Program-made: the position numbers and the translations under genes
DNA from: an uncultured Flavobacteriaceae bacterium
GTDB taxonomy: Bacteria > Bacteroidota > Bacteroidia > Flavobacteriales > Flavobacteriaceae
Assembly: GCA_947500575.1 (NCBI GenBank)
Contig: CANMSI010000001.1
Span: 558,001 to 622,000 of the forward strand
Length of the DNA stretch: 64,000 nt
Direction: 5' to 3'
Shown: one piece after another, positions 57,129 to 64,000 of the stretch
How positions within the stretch are numbered: position 1 is the first letter of the stretch
Layout: every line of letters starts with the position of its first letter
Notes under the pieces: generated by a model
Databases searched by the model: none
Seen by the model: the letters and a program-made list of their open reading frames with translations, nothing else
What the model was told of the DNA's origin: nothing

Positions 57129-57224
57129 AAGTCTTTAATATTCAGTTAGTATTACGAATTTCCATCTTTTATGGAGATTATATAGTTGCACTTATATCCA
57201 TCGTTCAAAATATTATATATAATT

Positions 57225-58442
57225 ATGATAAAAATAAGATGTTTTCTTTTACTGTTTATAAGTTGTTTAATGTTGCTAAGTGCTCAAAACAATAAGCTTA
57301 AAGTAACGAAAGAAATGGAAGACCTACTCGCCAAATCTAACATACCTGGTATAGGCGTTGCAATGGTAAGTGTTGATAGCATACTGTATAAACAGGGCTT
57401 CGGATTTGCTAATTTGACTTTAAAACAACCTTATACTTCAAATACGATACAAAACATAGGTTCTACATCAAAAACAGTAATTGGAGTAGCACTTATGAAA
57501 TTAGTTGATAGTGGTAAAATCCAATTAGATGATGCTATTAACAACTATTTACCCTTTAAGGTTAGCAACCCATATTTCCCTGAGGAGCTCATTACCATTC
57601 GCCATTTAGCAACCCATACTTCTGGCATAAAAGACAGAGTTACAACCTATGATTTGAAAAGCTACTATATTGATTGGGACTGGCAAAAAACACCTATTAA
57701 CACAAAAGGCCTGCCTTTAGACAAAAAAGTGTATCTCAAGAAAGTGGCGAAGAATCAAAAACAGTCTTTAGCAAATTATTTAAAGAGTGTACTTAAAAAG
57801 GAAGGAAAACTTTACAGCAAAAAAAATTTTTATAACAATAAACCTGGAACAATTTATGAATACTCAAACATAGGAGCAGCTTTAGCCGCTTATATTATTG
57901 AAATTGTTACCAAAATCTCATATGCAGATTTTACAATCCAAGAAATATTTTCTCCTTTAAAAATGGAAGCTACTGGCTGGTTCTATAAGGATGTTGAAAT
58001 GAATCGTTTTTCAAAAAGGTATTTAGGAAAAAATGCTACTCCAGTCCCATTTTATGAATTGATTACATATCCAGACGGCGGACTGAAGTCTTCCTTAACT
58101 GATATGGCATTATACCTTCAAGAAATGATGAGAGGTTATATGGGGACTGGTAGTTTACTGAGTAAAGCATCTTATAAAGAATTATTTAAGAACCAACTTA
58201 ACACTACCATAACTGGCAAACGTTCTGGTATTTTTTGGGATATATTTGGATTAGAAGGCGAGGGTGAGATAGGGCATACAGGTGTTGATCCAGGAATACA
58301 GACTTTTATGTACTTTAAACCTACAACTCAGATCGGTAAATTATTATTTATCAATACGGAACACTATAGAGAGCAATCAATACATATTTGGGAAGAATTT
58401 ATTGAAAAGGAACAATTATTCTACACTAGCAGTAAAAATTAA
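57225..58442 (+). CDS. Serine beta-lactamase-like hydrolase A
   Basis: The start at 57225 gives a signal peptide (MIKIRCFLLLFISCLMLLSA); a TTG 13 codons upstream is rejected. The 405-residue protein has the class C beta-lactamase/D-Ala-D-Ala peptidase fold: S80-T-S-K83 in IGSTSKTVIG, the YSN motif in IYEYSNIGAALAAY and the KTG-equivalent GEIGHTGVDPG near the end. The substrate is unknown; many homologues are esterases or peptidases. It lies between the kinase and a truncated DUF6624 copy. Confidence 0.87.
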   Translation: MIKIRCFLLLFISCLMLLSAQNNKLKVTKEMEDLLAKSNIPGIGVAMVSVDSILYKQGFGFANLTLKQPYTSNTIQNIGSTSKTVIGVALMKLVDSGKIQLDDAINNYLPFKVSNPYFPEELITIRHLATHTSGIKDRVTTYDLKSYYIDWDWQKTPINTKGLPLDKKVYLKKVAKNQKQSLANYLKSVLKKEGKLYSKKNFYNNKPGTIYEYSNIGAALAAYIIEIVTKISYADFTIQEIFSPLKMEATGWFYKDVEMNRFSKRYLGKNATPVPFYELITYPDGGLKSSLTDMALYLQEMMRGYMGTGSLLSKASYKELFKNQLNTTITGKRSGIFWDIFGLEGEGEIGHTGVDPGIQTFMYFKPTTQIGKLLFINTEHYREQSIHIWEEFIEKEQLFYTSSKN

Positions 58443-58531
58443 ATGGTGTTCAAAATTATTCACAAGCGTGGCTTTTTAATAATATTCCCAAAATATTCAG
58501 GTATACTTTACTTACAAAAATCAATGCACAC

Positions 58532-58602
58532 AAAAACGTTTTAACTATCGAAAAAATCATTTTTCTCGTCATTATAAGCCCGTAAGTATAGACTTCATCT
58601 AT
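58532..58602 (+). repeat. Repeated intergenic segment, copy 1
   Basis: AAAAACGTTTTAAC and the following 57 bp, with AAGCCC and GTAAGT near its end, resemble 62115-62186, about 70 percent identical by eye. It contains the perfect 10-bp palindrome AAAACGTTTT. Copy 1 precedes the DUF6624 pseudogene; copy 2 precedes the DUF2807 gene. Confidence 0.6.
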
Positions 58603-58619
58603 TTAAAAATAATAATCTA

Positions 58620-58867
58620 ATGACTTCAAAAAAGCACATTACCTACTTACTTATTTCATTTCTTTTGTTTTCTATTACTACAAGCTGTCAAACAAAGTGG
58701 CAAGGAAAAAAGTAGCACTTCCAAAAATTAGCAAAGAAATCATTTCCCTTCGAAAAAACGACCAAAAGTACTGGTCAAAATACATTGAATTACATAACAA
58801 AGAAAAAAAGGGAACAGAGGAGTATAAGAAAGTAGTAGAAAAATTAATAGAAACTGATAGAAGCAAT
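58620..58867 (+). pseudogene. Truncated, frameshifted copy of the DUF6624 lipoprotein gene
   Basis: The 248-bp segment matches the first 249 bp of the intact gene at 61065 with high similarity. The reading frame starts MTSKKHITYLLISFLLF and shows the lipobox SITTSC, but a 1-base deletion in a run of A near 58711 brings a stop (TAG at 58713-58715) after 31 codons. Beyond this the downstream frame still resembles the parent (SKEIISLRKNDQKYWSKYIE). It is cut off at GCAAT (58863-58867), where the sequence switches to that of the kinase gene end. Confidence 0.9.
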
Positions 58868-58955
58868 TATTATTTTACCAAACCTCCAGCATTAATTCAT
58901 CGTTCGTAATAAAATAGTTTTTGAGTTTGTAAAGAGAATTAGGTGTCTACTATAA
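58863..58955 (+). repeat. Direct repeat copy B, kinase 3' end plus downstream region
   Basis: Matches 57036-57128. It starts at the GCAAT shared with the end of the DUF6624 pseudogene. The former stop of the kinase (TAA of the GCATTAA segment) is preserved but it no longer belongs to a gene. Confidence 0.85.
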
Positions 58956-59035
58956 AAGCTTTTTACCTTCAACCGGAATTGCGGAGCGCTGTTTTTAATA
59001 ACAAAATGCAAGTGACTATGACCAATAAACTATCT

Positions 59036-60991
59036 ATGAAAAATTGCTTTCACATCATATCGTTCTTACTAATCACAGCTTTGGCTTCCGCACAAGATAA
59101 TGTAGTAGTTTCAATACCAGAAGCAGTAAACATTTCTAATAAAGGCTTAGATACTCTTAAAAAAACATTACATAACTATGTAGATGATGGTCAACTAGCT
59201 GGCATACAAACTGCTATTCTTCGCAAAGATAAACTGATTCATTATGATTCGTATGGTTATGCAGATATTGAAAACGAAAAAGCATTAAACGAAAAGAGCA
59301 TTTTCCGTATTTTCTCTATGACCAAACCGATTACTTCGGTGGGATTAATGCAGCTTTACGAAAAAGGAAAATTTAAATTAGAAGATCCTATACACCTCTA
59401 CATACCAGCATTTAAAAACATGTTCGTTTATAACGAACGTAATGAAATTGTACCTGCTAAACATTCCATAAAGATTATAGATTTACTAAGACACAGTTCT
59501 GGCATTAGTTACGGGCGAAGCTCAAATGTTGATTTAAACACTAAATATACTGAAGCCGATTTAGGAAACTCAACAAATCTAGAAATGTTTATAAAGCGTC
59601 TTAGTTCACTTCCATTGCTCTTTGAACCGGGAACCAATTATGAATATGGTTATTCTACTGATATCTGTGGGTATTTAATTGAAATTTTAAGTGGCCAATC
59701 GTTAGCCGACTATTTGCAAGAAAACATCTTGACACCACTAAAAATGAAAGACACTCATTTTCAACTGCCAGAAGAAAAAATTAATTTCCTAACAACCGGT
59801 TATGGCGCTACGAATGAAGGGAAAACAGAAGTTGTAGAACTACCAGAGCAAAGCAGTTTTATAAAAGACGTAACATTCTATAGAGGTGGAGGTGGTTTGG
59901 TTTCAACCACGAATGATTATCTAAATTTCTGCAGAATGCTATTAAATAAGGGTTCTTTATTTGATCATCAAATTTTAAAACCAAAGACCTTAGAATTAAT
60001 GTTCCAAGATCATTTAACATCTATCCGAGTACATAGTCCAAGGTTGCGTATTATACAGGGCGAAACGGGCTTTGGTCTTGGATTCTCAATAGCTGAAAAA
60101 GATGGAAGGAAGGTTTATGGATGGGGAGGAGCCGTTGGCACCTATTTTAGAATAGAACCAGAACAGGATTTGGCGTACATTATGATGATTCAATTATCGC
60201 CCTATAGACAACTTAAATTAAGAAATAAGTTTCAAACGCTTGTACATAAGGCAATAATTGACAAACCAAAATCTACAGAACCTTTAAAACCAATTCTATT
60301 AGATAAGGCAATACTATCTGGCTCAGGACTAAAACAAATTGACCTAAAGGATCAACCAAACCGAGTGTTTTTTCAAACACAATTATATGAAGGTAAAGAA
60401 CTAAGTGCCTATGTGATTTCTAGTAGTACTGCTACCAAAAATTTTAAAAATTTTCCAATTGACGAATTTGTACACCTCACCAAAGGCAACCTATCTATAC
60501 AATCTGAAATGGTAGATATAGAAAGAATTTCAACAAATAGCTTTGTTGTAATTCCAAAAGGTTTTGAAGGGAATATAAGCACTATTGGAAATCCCAAATA
60601 TCATTTAGAGTTATCCATTGTCTCCAATGGAAGAGCTGATAAAAAATTACAATCAAAGCGAAACCAACCATTTTGTATTGACAAAAACATCCTATCTGGT
60701 AAGGGTATCACCTTAGATACAAACGGAACTTACGAGAGCATTATTTTTTCAGGTTTAGAATTAGAAATACGTACAGAAGCAGAAACACCAAGAAATTTAT
60801 TTATAGAAAACAATGCTAGTGAAAAATGTATTTATGTGCTAGAGGGTGCAATACAGATTACGTTAAACAATAACGAACAATTTACGTTCAATGCTGGTGA
60901 ATATTTCATTCTACCAAAAGGTTTTAAAGGAACTTTAAGCAGCATTGGTAAAAACCTATACCGTTGTATTTCCGTAAATGCGAAAGTTTAA
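59036..60991 (+). CDS. Serine beta-lactamase-like hydrolase B fused to two cupin-like domains
   Basis: The start at 59036 gives MKNCFHIISFLLITALASAQ, a signal peptide; ATGs at 59006 and 59018 are alternatives. Residues 25-420 form the beta-lactamase/esterase fold with S94-M-T-K97 in RIFSMTKPITS, Y-G-Y-S in YEYGYSTDI and GWGGAVGTYFRIEP for the last motif. Residues 440-651 appear to be two cupin-like domains (EFVHLTKGNLSIQS and FVVIPKGFEGNISTIGNP; YVLEGAIQITLNNN and YFILPKGFKGTLSSIG). Such a fusion is unusual. It is intact and follows the kinase 3' repeat. Confidence 0.8.
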   Translation: MKNCFHIISFLLITALASAQDNVVVSIPEAVNISNKGLDTLKKTLHNYVDDGQLAGIQTAILRKDKLIHYDSYGYADIENEKALNEKSIFRIFSMTKPITSVGLMQLYEKGKFKLEDPIHLYIPAFKNMFVYNERNEIVPAKHSIKIIDLLRHSSGISYGRSSNVDLNTKYTEADLGNSTNLEMFIKRLSSLPLLFEPGTNYEYGYSTDICGYLIEILSGQSLADYLQENILTPLKMKDTHFQLPEEKINFLTTGYGATNEGKTEVVELPEQSSFIKDVTFYRGGGGLVSTTNDYLNFCRMLLNKGSLFDHQILKPKTLELMFQDHLTSIRVHSPRLRIIQGETGFGLGFSIAEKDGRKVYGWGGAVGTYFRIEPEQDLAYIMMIQLSPYRQLKLRNKFQTLVHKAIIDKPKSTEPLKPILLDKAILSGSGLKQIDLKDQPNRVFFQTQLYEGKELSAYVISSSTATKNFKNFPIDEFVHLTKGNLSIQSEMVDIERISTNSFVVIPKGFEGNISTIGNPKYHLELSIVSNGRADKKLQSKRNQPFCIDKNILSGKGITLDTNGTYESIIFSGLELEIRTEAETPRNLFIENNASEKCIYVLEGAIQITLNNNEQFTFNAGEYFILPKGFKGTLSSIGKNLYRCISVNAKV

Positions 60992-61064
60992 ACATCTGGG
61001 CATTGGGCCATAACAAAAGTATCATCACAATTACATCATAAAATCAATTAAAAAACAATTACTC

Positions 61065-62087
61065 ATGACTTCTAAAAAGCAATTTACACACATACTCATT
61101 TTATTTCTTTTATTTTCGATTAGCACAAGCTGCCAAACGAGGTGGCAAGGAAAAAAAATAACACTTCCAAAAATTAGCAAAGAGATCATTTCCCTTCGAA
61201 AAAATGACCAGAAGTACAGATCAAAATACATTGAATTACATAATAAAGGAAAAAAGGGTACTGAGGAGTATAAGAAAGTAGTAGAAAAATTAATAGAAAC
61301 CGATAGAAGCAATACTTTAAGAATGCAAGAAATTGTTTCTAAACATGGTTGGCCAACATTTGATAAAGTAGGAGAAAAAGCTAGTAATATTGCTTGGCTC
61401 ATTGTACAACATGCTGATAAAAATCCTTTTTTTCAGGAAGAATGCCTTGGACTATTGAAAGAAGCAATAGATAAAGGCTTAGCAAATAAGGCTAATTATG
61501 CCTATTTATATGATCGTGTGCAACTAGCAAGAGGAGAAAAACAACGCTATGCAACTCAAAGTTCTACGAATAGTAATATGAATAATAAAGACACTTATTT
61601 TCAAACTATAGAAGATGAATCTAAAGTTCAAGAAAATAGAGAGGCAATGAACATTCAACAACATGTGGAAGACTACGCCCTGTCGTTAAATTTTGAATAT
61701 ACGGTACCTTCAGAACAGGAAGCGATAGCAAGAGCGAATGAAATCGAAAACTCATATCACATTAATATAGAGAAGGCAAAAAAAGCAATGCAAGACAAAG
61801 CGTATTTGGAAGCAGCAAATTTTTACATAATTGCTTTGAAATCTGATGGATACACAGTTTCTGAAGATTATGTTGAAGCCTCCAGAGCCATCTCTTTATC
61901 TAAACATAAAGACATTGGTTCAGCATCATACTACTACCTATTTAAAGCAGTATTCAAGGGCTATAAAAATTTGGATGAATTCAATACCAATCCAGATTTT
62001 AAAAATCTTAAAGAAGCAGATTTAGATTTTTGGAAAAATGTACTAATGCCAACTATTGACAAATTAAAAAAAGCCAGAAAGGAGTAA
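61065..62087 (+). CDS. DUF6624 lipoprotein with C-terminal helical region
   Basis: The 340-residue product has a lipoprotein signal (SIS TSC, cysteine 23). A lysine-rich segment is followed by the DUF6624 domain (EIVSKHGWPTFDKVGEKA, WLIVQHADKNPFFQEEC, YAYLYDRVQLARGEKQRYAT). Residues 220-340 are a helical, TPR-like region (AKKAMQDKAYLEAANFYIIA). The family function is unknown. A truncated copy of its first 249 bp is at 58620. It lies after hydrolase B and is separated from the next gene by a repeated intergenic segment. Confidence 0.82.
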   Translation: MTSKKQFTHILILFLLFSISTSCQTRWQGKKITLPKISKEIISLRKNDQKYRSKYIELHNKGKKGTEEYKKVVEKLIETDRSNTLRMQEIVSKHGWPTFDKVGEKASNIAWLIVQHADKNPFFQEECLGLLKEAIDKGLANKANYAYLYDRVQLARGEKQRYATQSSTNSNMNNKDTYFQTIEDESKVQENREAMNIQQHVEDYALSLNFEYTVPSEQEAIARANEIENSYHINIEKAKKAMQDKAYLEAANFYIIALKSDGYTVSEDYVEASRAISLSKHKDIGSASYYYLFKAVFKGYKNLDEFNTNPDFKNLKEADLDFWKNVLMPTIDKLKKARKE

Positions 62088-62114
62088 GTATTCCTACAAA
62101 ATGTTTGTTTTCGT

Positions 62115-62186
62115 AAAAACGTTTTAACCATTGCAAAAACCATTTTCTTTATCAATAGAAGCCCAGTAAGTTCAGGCTTTATTCAT
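62115..62186 (+). repeat. Repeated intergenic segment, copy 2
   Basis: Starts AAAAACGTTTTAAC and resembles 58532-58602. It lies just before the DUF2807 gene and could carry its promoter or an operator. Confidence 0.6.
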
Positions 62187-62217
62187 CAAACAATACATAA
62201 AACTGAACTTTTAGCTT

Positions 62218-62871
62218 ATGAAATTAAAGAAAATAAGAGGGTTTTTGTTGATGCTACTTCTTATAATATCTTGTTCAAACAACCAGCAGATCGTAGGCTC
62301 GGATTCCCTTATCACAGAATTGCGAACTGTTGACACGTTCACTAAAATAAAAACTCCAAGTTCCCTTAATTTAACCATACAAAAGGGAACTTCTCAAAGC
62401 CTAGCAGTAACTGCTAATGATAATATCATAAGCCGTGTTACCACAACAGTAACTAATGGAGTACTTACGATAAATTTACTTCCGGGGAGCTATAGTGATA
62501 TTTCTGTAAACGTGCTGTTAGTTATGCCGCTTTTAGAGGAGCTGCAAAACTCAGGTTCGGGAAGTAATAGTGTTTTAGACTTTGAAAATAGCGATCGTAT
62601 GGAGTTCATAAACACTGGAAGCGGGCTCATGGAGATTAGTGGCTCTGGCACTGATATATCCATCATTAATTCAGGGTCCGGAGATATAAAAGCATATAAT
62701 TTTATTTCTGAAAATAGTACCGTAACCAACAGTGGTTCCGGTGATGTTCAGGTCTTTTGCAATCAAAATTTAAGCGGCCTAAATTCTGGAAGTGGTACTG
62801 TATTTTACAGAGGTACTGCCAGTGTTACCATTACCAACAGCGGTTCAGGGAATGTAGTTAATGATAACTAA
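62218..62871 (+). CDS. DUF2807 (GIN domain) lipoprotein
   Basis: The 217-residue product has a lipoprotein signal (IRGFLLMLLLIISC, cysteine about residue 19). The rest is a DUF2807 beta-solenoid, rich in repeated N-S-G-S-G type motifs (NSGSGSNSV, NTGSGLMEISGSG, NSGSGDIKAY, NSGSGDVQV, NSGSGTVFY, NSGSGNV), as in the putative autotransporter adhesin head family. It probably sits at the cell surface. It ends 7 bp before the TonB receptor gene, so both are likely one transcript. Confidence 0.85.
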   Translation: MKLKKIRGFLLMLLLIISCSNNQQIVGSDSLITELRTVDTFTKIKTPSSLNLTIQKGTSQSLAVTANDNIISRVTTTVTNGVLTINLLPGSYSDISVNVLLVMPLLEELQNSGSGSNSVLDFENSDRMEFINTGSGLMEISGSGTDISIINSGSGDIKAYNFISENSTVTNSGSGDVQVFCNQNLSGLNSGSGTVFYRGTASVTITNSGSGNVVNDN

Positions 62872-62878
62872 TCTAGCT

Positions 62879-64000
62879 ATGCAGCATATTAAAATATCCA
62901 TTATCAGCTTTTTATTATGCTTTATGGTTGTACTCACATCACAAGCACAAGATAATCTTACGCAAACAATTAAAGGTACTGTGGTTGATAGTCAAACCAA
63001 GCAACCTCTTTTGGGTGTTAATATATTGGTTTTAGATTCTGAGCCTGCCATTGGAACCATTACAGATGAAAACGGGCTGTTTCGATTAGAAAATATTCCT
63101 GTAGGGCGAGCATCTTTAGCCATTACCTACTTGGGGTATGAAGACTATATAGTGTCCGAGATTTTAGTAGGTTCTGCCAAAGAAGTTGATTTAACCATCA
63201 GTCTGATAGAAGCTATTGGAAAGCTTGATGAAGTAGTTTTAGTTCTAAAAAAGGATCCAAGAAAACCGAATAACAGTCTGGCAACCGTAAGTGCAAGATC
63301 ATTTAGCCTCGAAGAAACCAAACGTTTTCCGGCAAGTATCAGTGATCCGGGAAGAATGGCCTTGTCCTTTGCCGGCGTATCTAATTCTGATGACGAAACC
63401 AACGAAATTGTCATTCGAGGAAATGCGCCCAACCAATTGTTATGGAAAATAGAAGGTGTTGAAGTGCCAGAACCCAACCATTTTTCTGAAGAAGGATATT
63501 CGCCAGGAGCCATAAGTCTTATTAGCACGAATATCTTGGGAAAATCTGATTTTTTGACGGGTGCCTTTCCATCAGAATACGGAAATGCCACTTCTGGTGT
63601 CTTTGATATTAATCTTCGAAATGGGAATGCTGATAAAAAGGAATACGCTTTTCAATTTGGTGTCTTGGGGGCCGACTTTAGTGCGGAAGGACCTTTTAGT
63701 AAAAATTATCGTGGATCTTACCTTATCAATTATCGGTACTCCACACTCAGCCTGTTAAATCAAATTATAGAAGTTTCAGATAGCGGAATACCTACCTATC
63801 AAGATGTTTCCTTTAAAGTGAACCTTCCAATAAACGATAGAACAAAATTATCCATATGGGGTATTGGTGGCATCAGTGATGAAAACATTGAAGAAGAATT
63901 TATTGAGGAATTGGGTCTAACTCAAAATGGAATTTTTAAATCAAAAACCTATATATCTGGGCTTACCTTTACTCATTTTTTACAAAAAGGAGGTAAAATA
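62879..64000 (+). CDS. TonB-dependent receptor, 5' part
   Basis: The gene starts at an ATG (62879) and runs off the window with 374 codons seen. It has a signal peptide (ISIISFLLCFMVVLTSQA), a carboxypeptidase-regulatory-like domain (IKGTVVDSQTKQPLLGV, TITDENGLFRLENIPVGR, ITYLGYEDYIV) and then a plug domain (EIVIRGNAPNQLLWKIEGVE, FPSEYGNATSGVFDINLRNG). The barrel begins at the end (FGVLGADFSAEGPF). It should import a large substrate using TonB. The substrate is unknown; it follows the DUF2807 gene by 7 bp. Confidence 0.9.
   Translation, partial: MQHIKISIISFLLCFMVVLTSQAQDNLTQTIKGTVVDSQTKQPLLGVNILVLDSEPAIGTITDENGLFRLENIPVGRASLAITYLGYEDYIVSEILVGSAKEVDLTISLIEAIGKLDEVVLVLKKDPRKPNNSLATVSARSFSLEETKRFPASISDPGRMALSFAGVSNSDDETNEIVIRGNAPNQLLWKIEGVEVPEPNHFSEEGYSPGAISLISTNILGKSDFLTGAFPSEYGNATSGVFDINLRNGNADKKEYAFQFGVLGADFSAEGPFSKNYRGSYLINYRYSTLSLLNQIIEVSDSGIPTYQDVSFKVNLPINDRTKLSIWGIGGISDENIEEEFIEELGLTQNGIFKSKTYISGLTFTHFLQKGGKI

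Noticed and set aside
58697-58909. 70-residue frame starting MARKKVALPKISKEIIS
   Set aside because: It is the frameshifted remainder of the truncated DUF6624 copy followed by the kinase 3' repeat, not a gene.

Overview
The window is a chromosome segment of a low-GC member of the Bacteroidota, almost certainly family Flavobacteriaceae. Evidence for this: a SecD-SecF fusion, the flavobacterial promoter form TTG-N18 to 20-TAnnTTTG in front of lgt, secDF and typA, few visible Shine-Dalgarno sequences, a tmRNA whose tag reads GDNNYALAA, and families typical of this group (DUF3857, DUF2911, DUF6588, DUF6624, DUF2807 lipoproteins, TonB receptors with a carboxypeptidase-like N-domain). The genus cannot be fixed from the sequence.

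Layout. 1-4.8 kb: 3' part of cysS, yidD, lgt, a DUF192 lipoprotein, a GNAT acetyltransferase and a ModF-like double ABC ATPase. 4.8-17.8 kb: mostly leftward housekeeping genes (secDF, mdh, gyrB, asnB) mixed with envelope proteins, a GNAT enzyme and a lipoprotein amidohydrolase. 17.9-25.9 kb: a leftward accessory block of envelope and secreted proteins around a secreted caspase-fold protease (membrane protein with an ExbD-like tail, glycine-rich collagen-like protein, small lipoprotein, caspase, two unknown exported proteins, an OmpA-domain protein and a lectin-like lipoprotein). 26-31 kb: an outer-membrane barrel protein overlapping a 1007-residue TPR protein. 31-34.7 kb: ftsE, NUDIX hydrolase, polyphosphate glucokinase, a cysteine-less MGMT-like protein, a small membrane protein and a sigma factor. 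34.9-39 kb: a large PVC-type cytochrome-c dehydrogenase with a degenerate SGNH domain, followed by a ThuA-like protein. 39-45 kb: typA, kdsA, a DUF3857 transglutaminase-like protein and a DUF1801 protein.

45-49 kb: a small regulon with a winged-helix regulator, a COQ4-family protein and four or more integral membrane proteins; two 19-bp palindromes TACTTTG-N5-CAAAGTA sit just before two of its start codons. 49.3-51.5 kb: a saccharopine-dehydrogenase-like enzyme, a candidate structured RNA, and the tmRNA gene, whose 3' end is partly repeated downstream among stacked terminators (possible relic of integration). 51.5-53.2 kb: a YciI protein, a membrane protein and a Crp-family regulator.

53.4-64 kb: a LytTR response regulator and a beta-propeller histidine kinase, two serine beta-lactamase-fold hydrolases (the second fused to two cupin-like domains), a DUF6624 lipoprotein, a DUF2807 lipoprotein and the start of a TonB-dependent receptor that runs off the window. 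This stretch carries a clear duplication scar: the 3' end of the kinase gene recurs fused to a frameshifted, truncated copy of the DUF6624 gene, joined at a GCAAT sequence common to both. The best candidates for an undescribed system are the secreted caspase block and this duplicated kinase-hydrolase-lipoprotein locus. Functions given for unknown genes are inferences from families and context.
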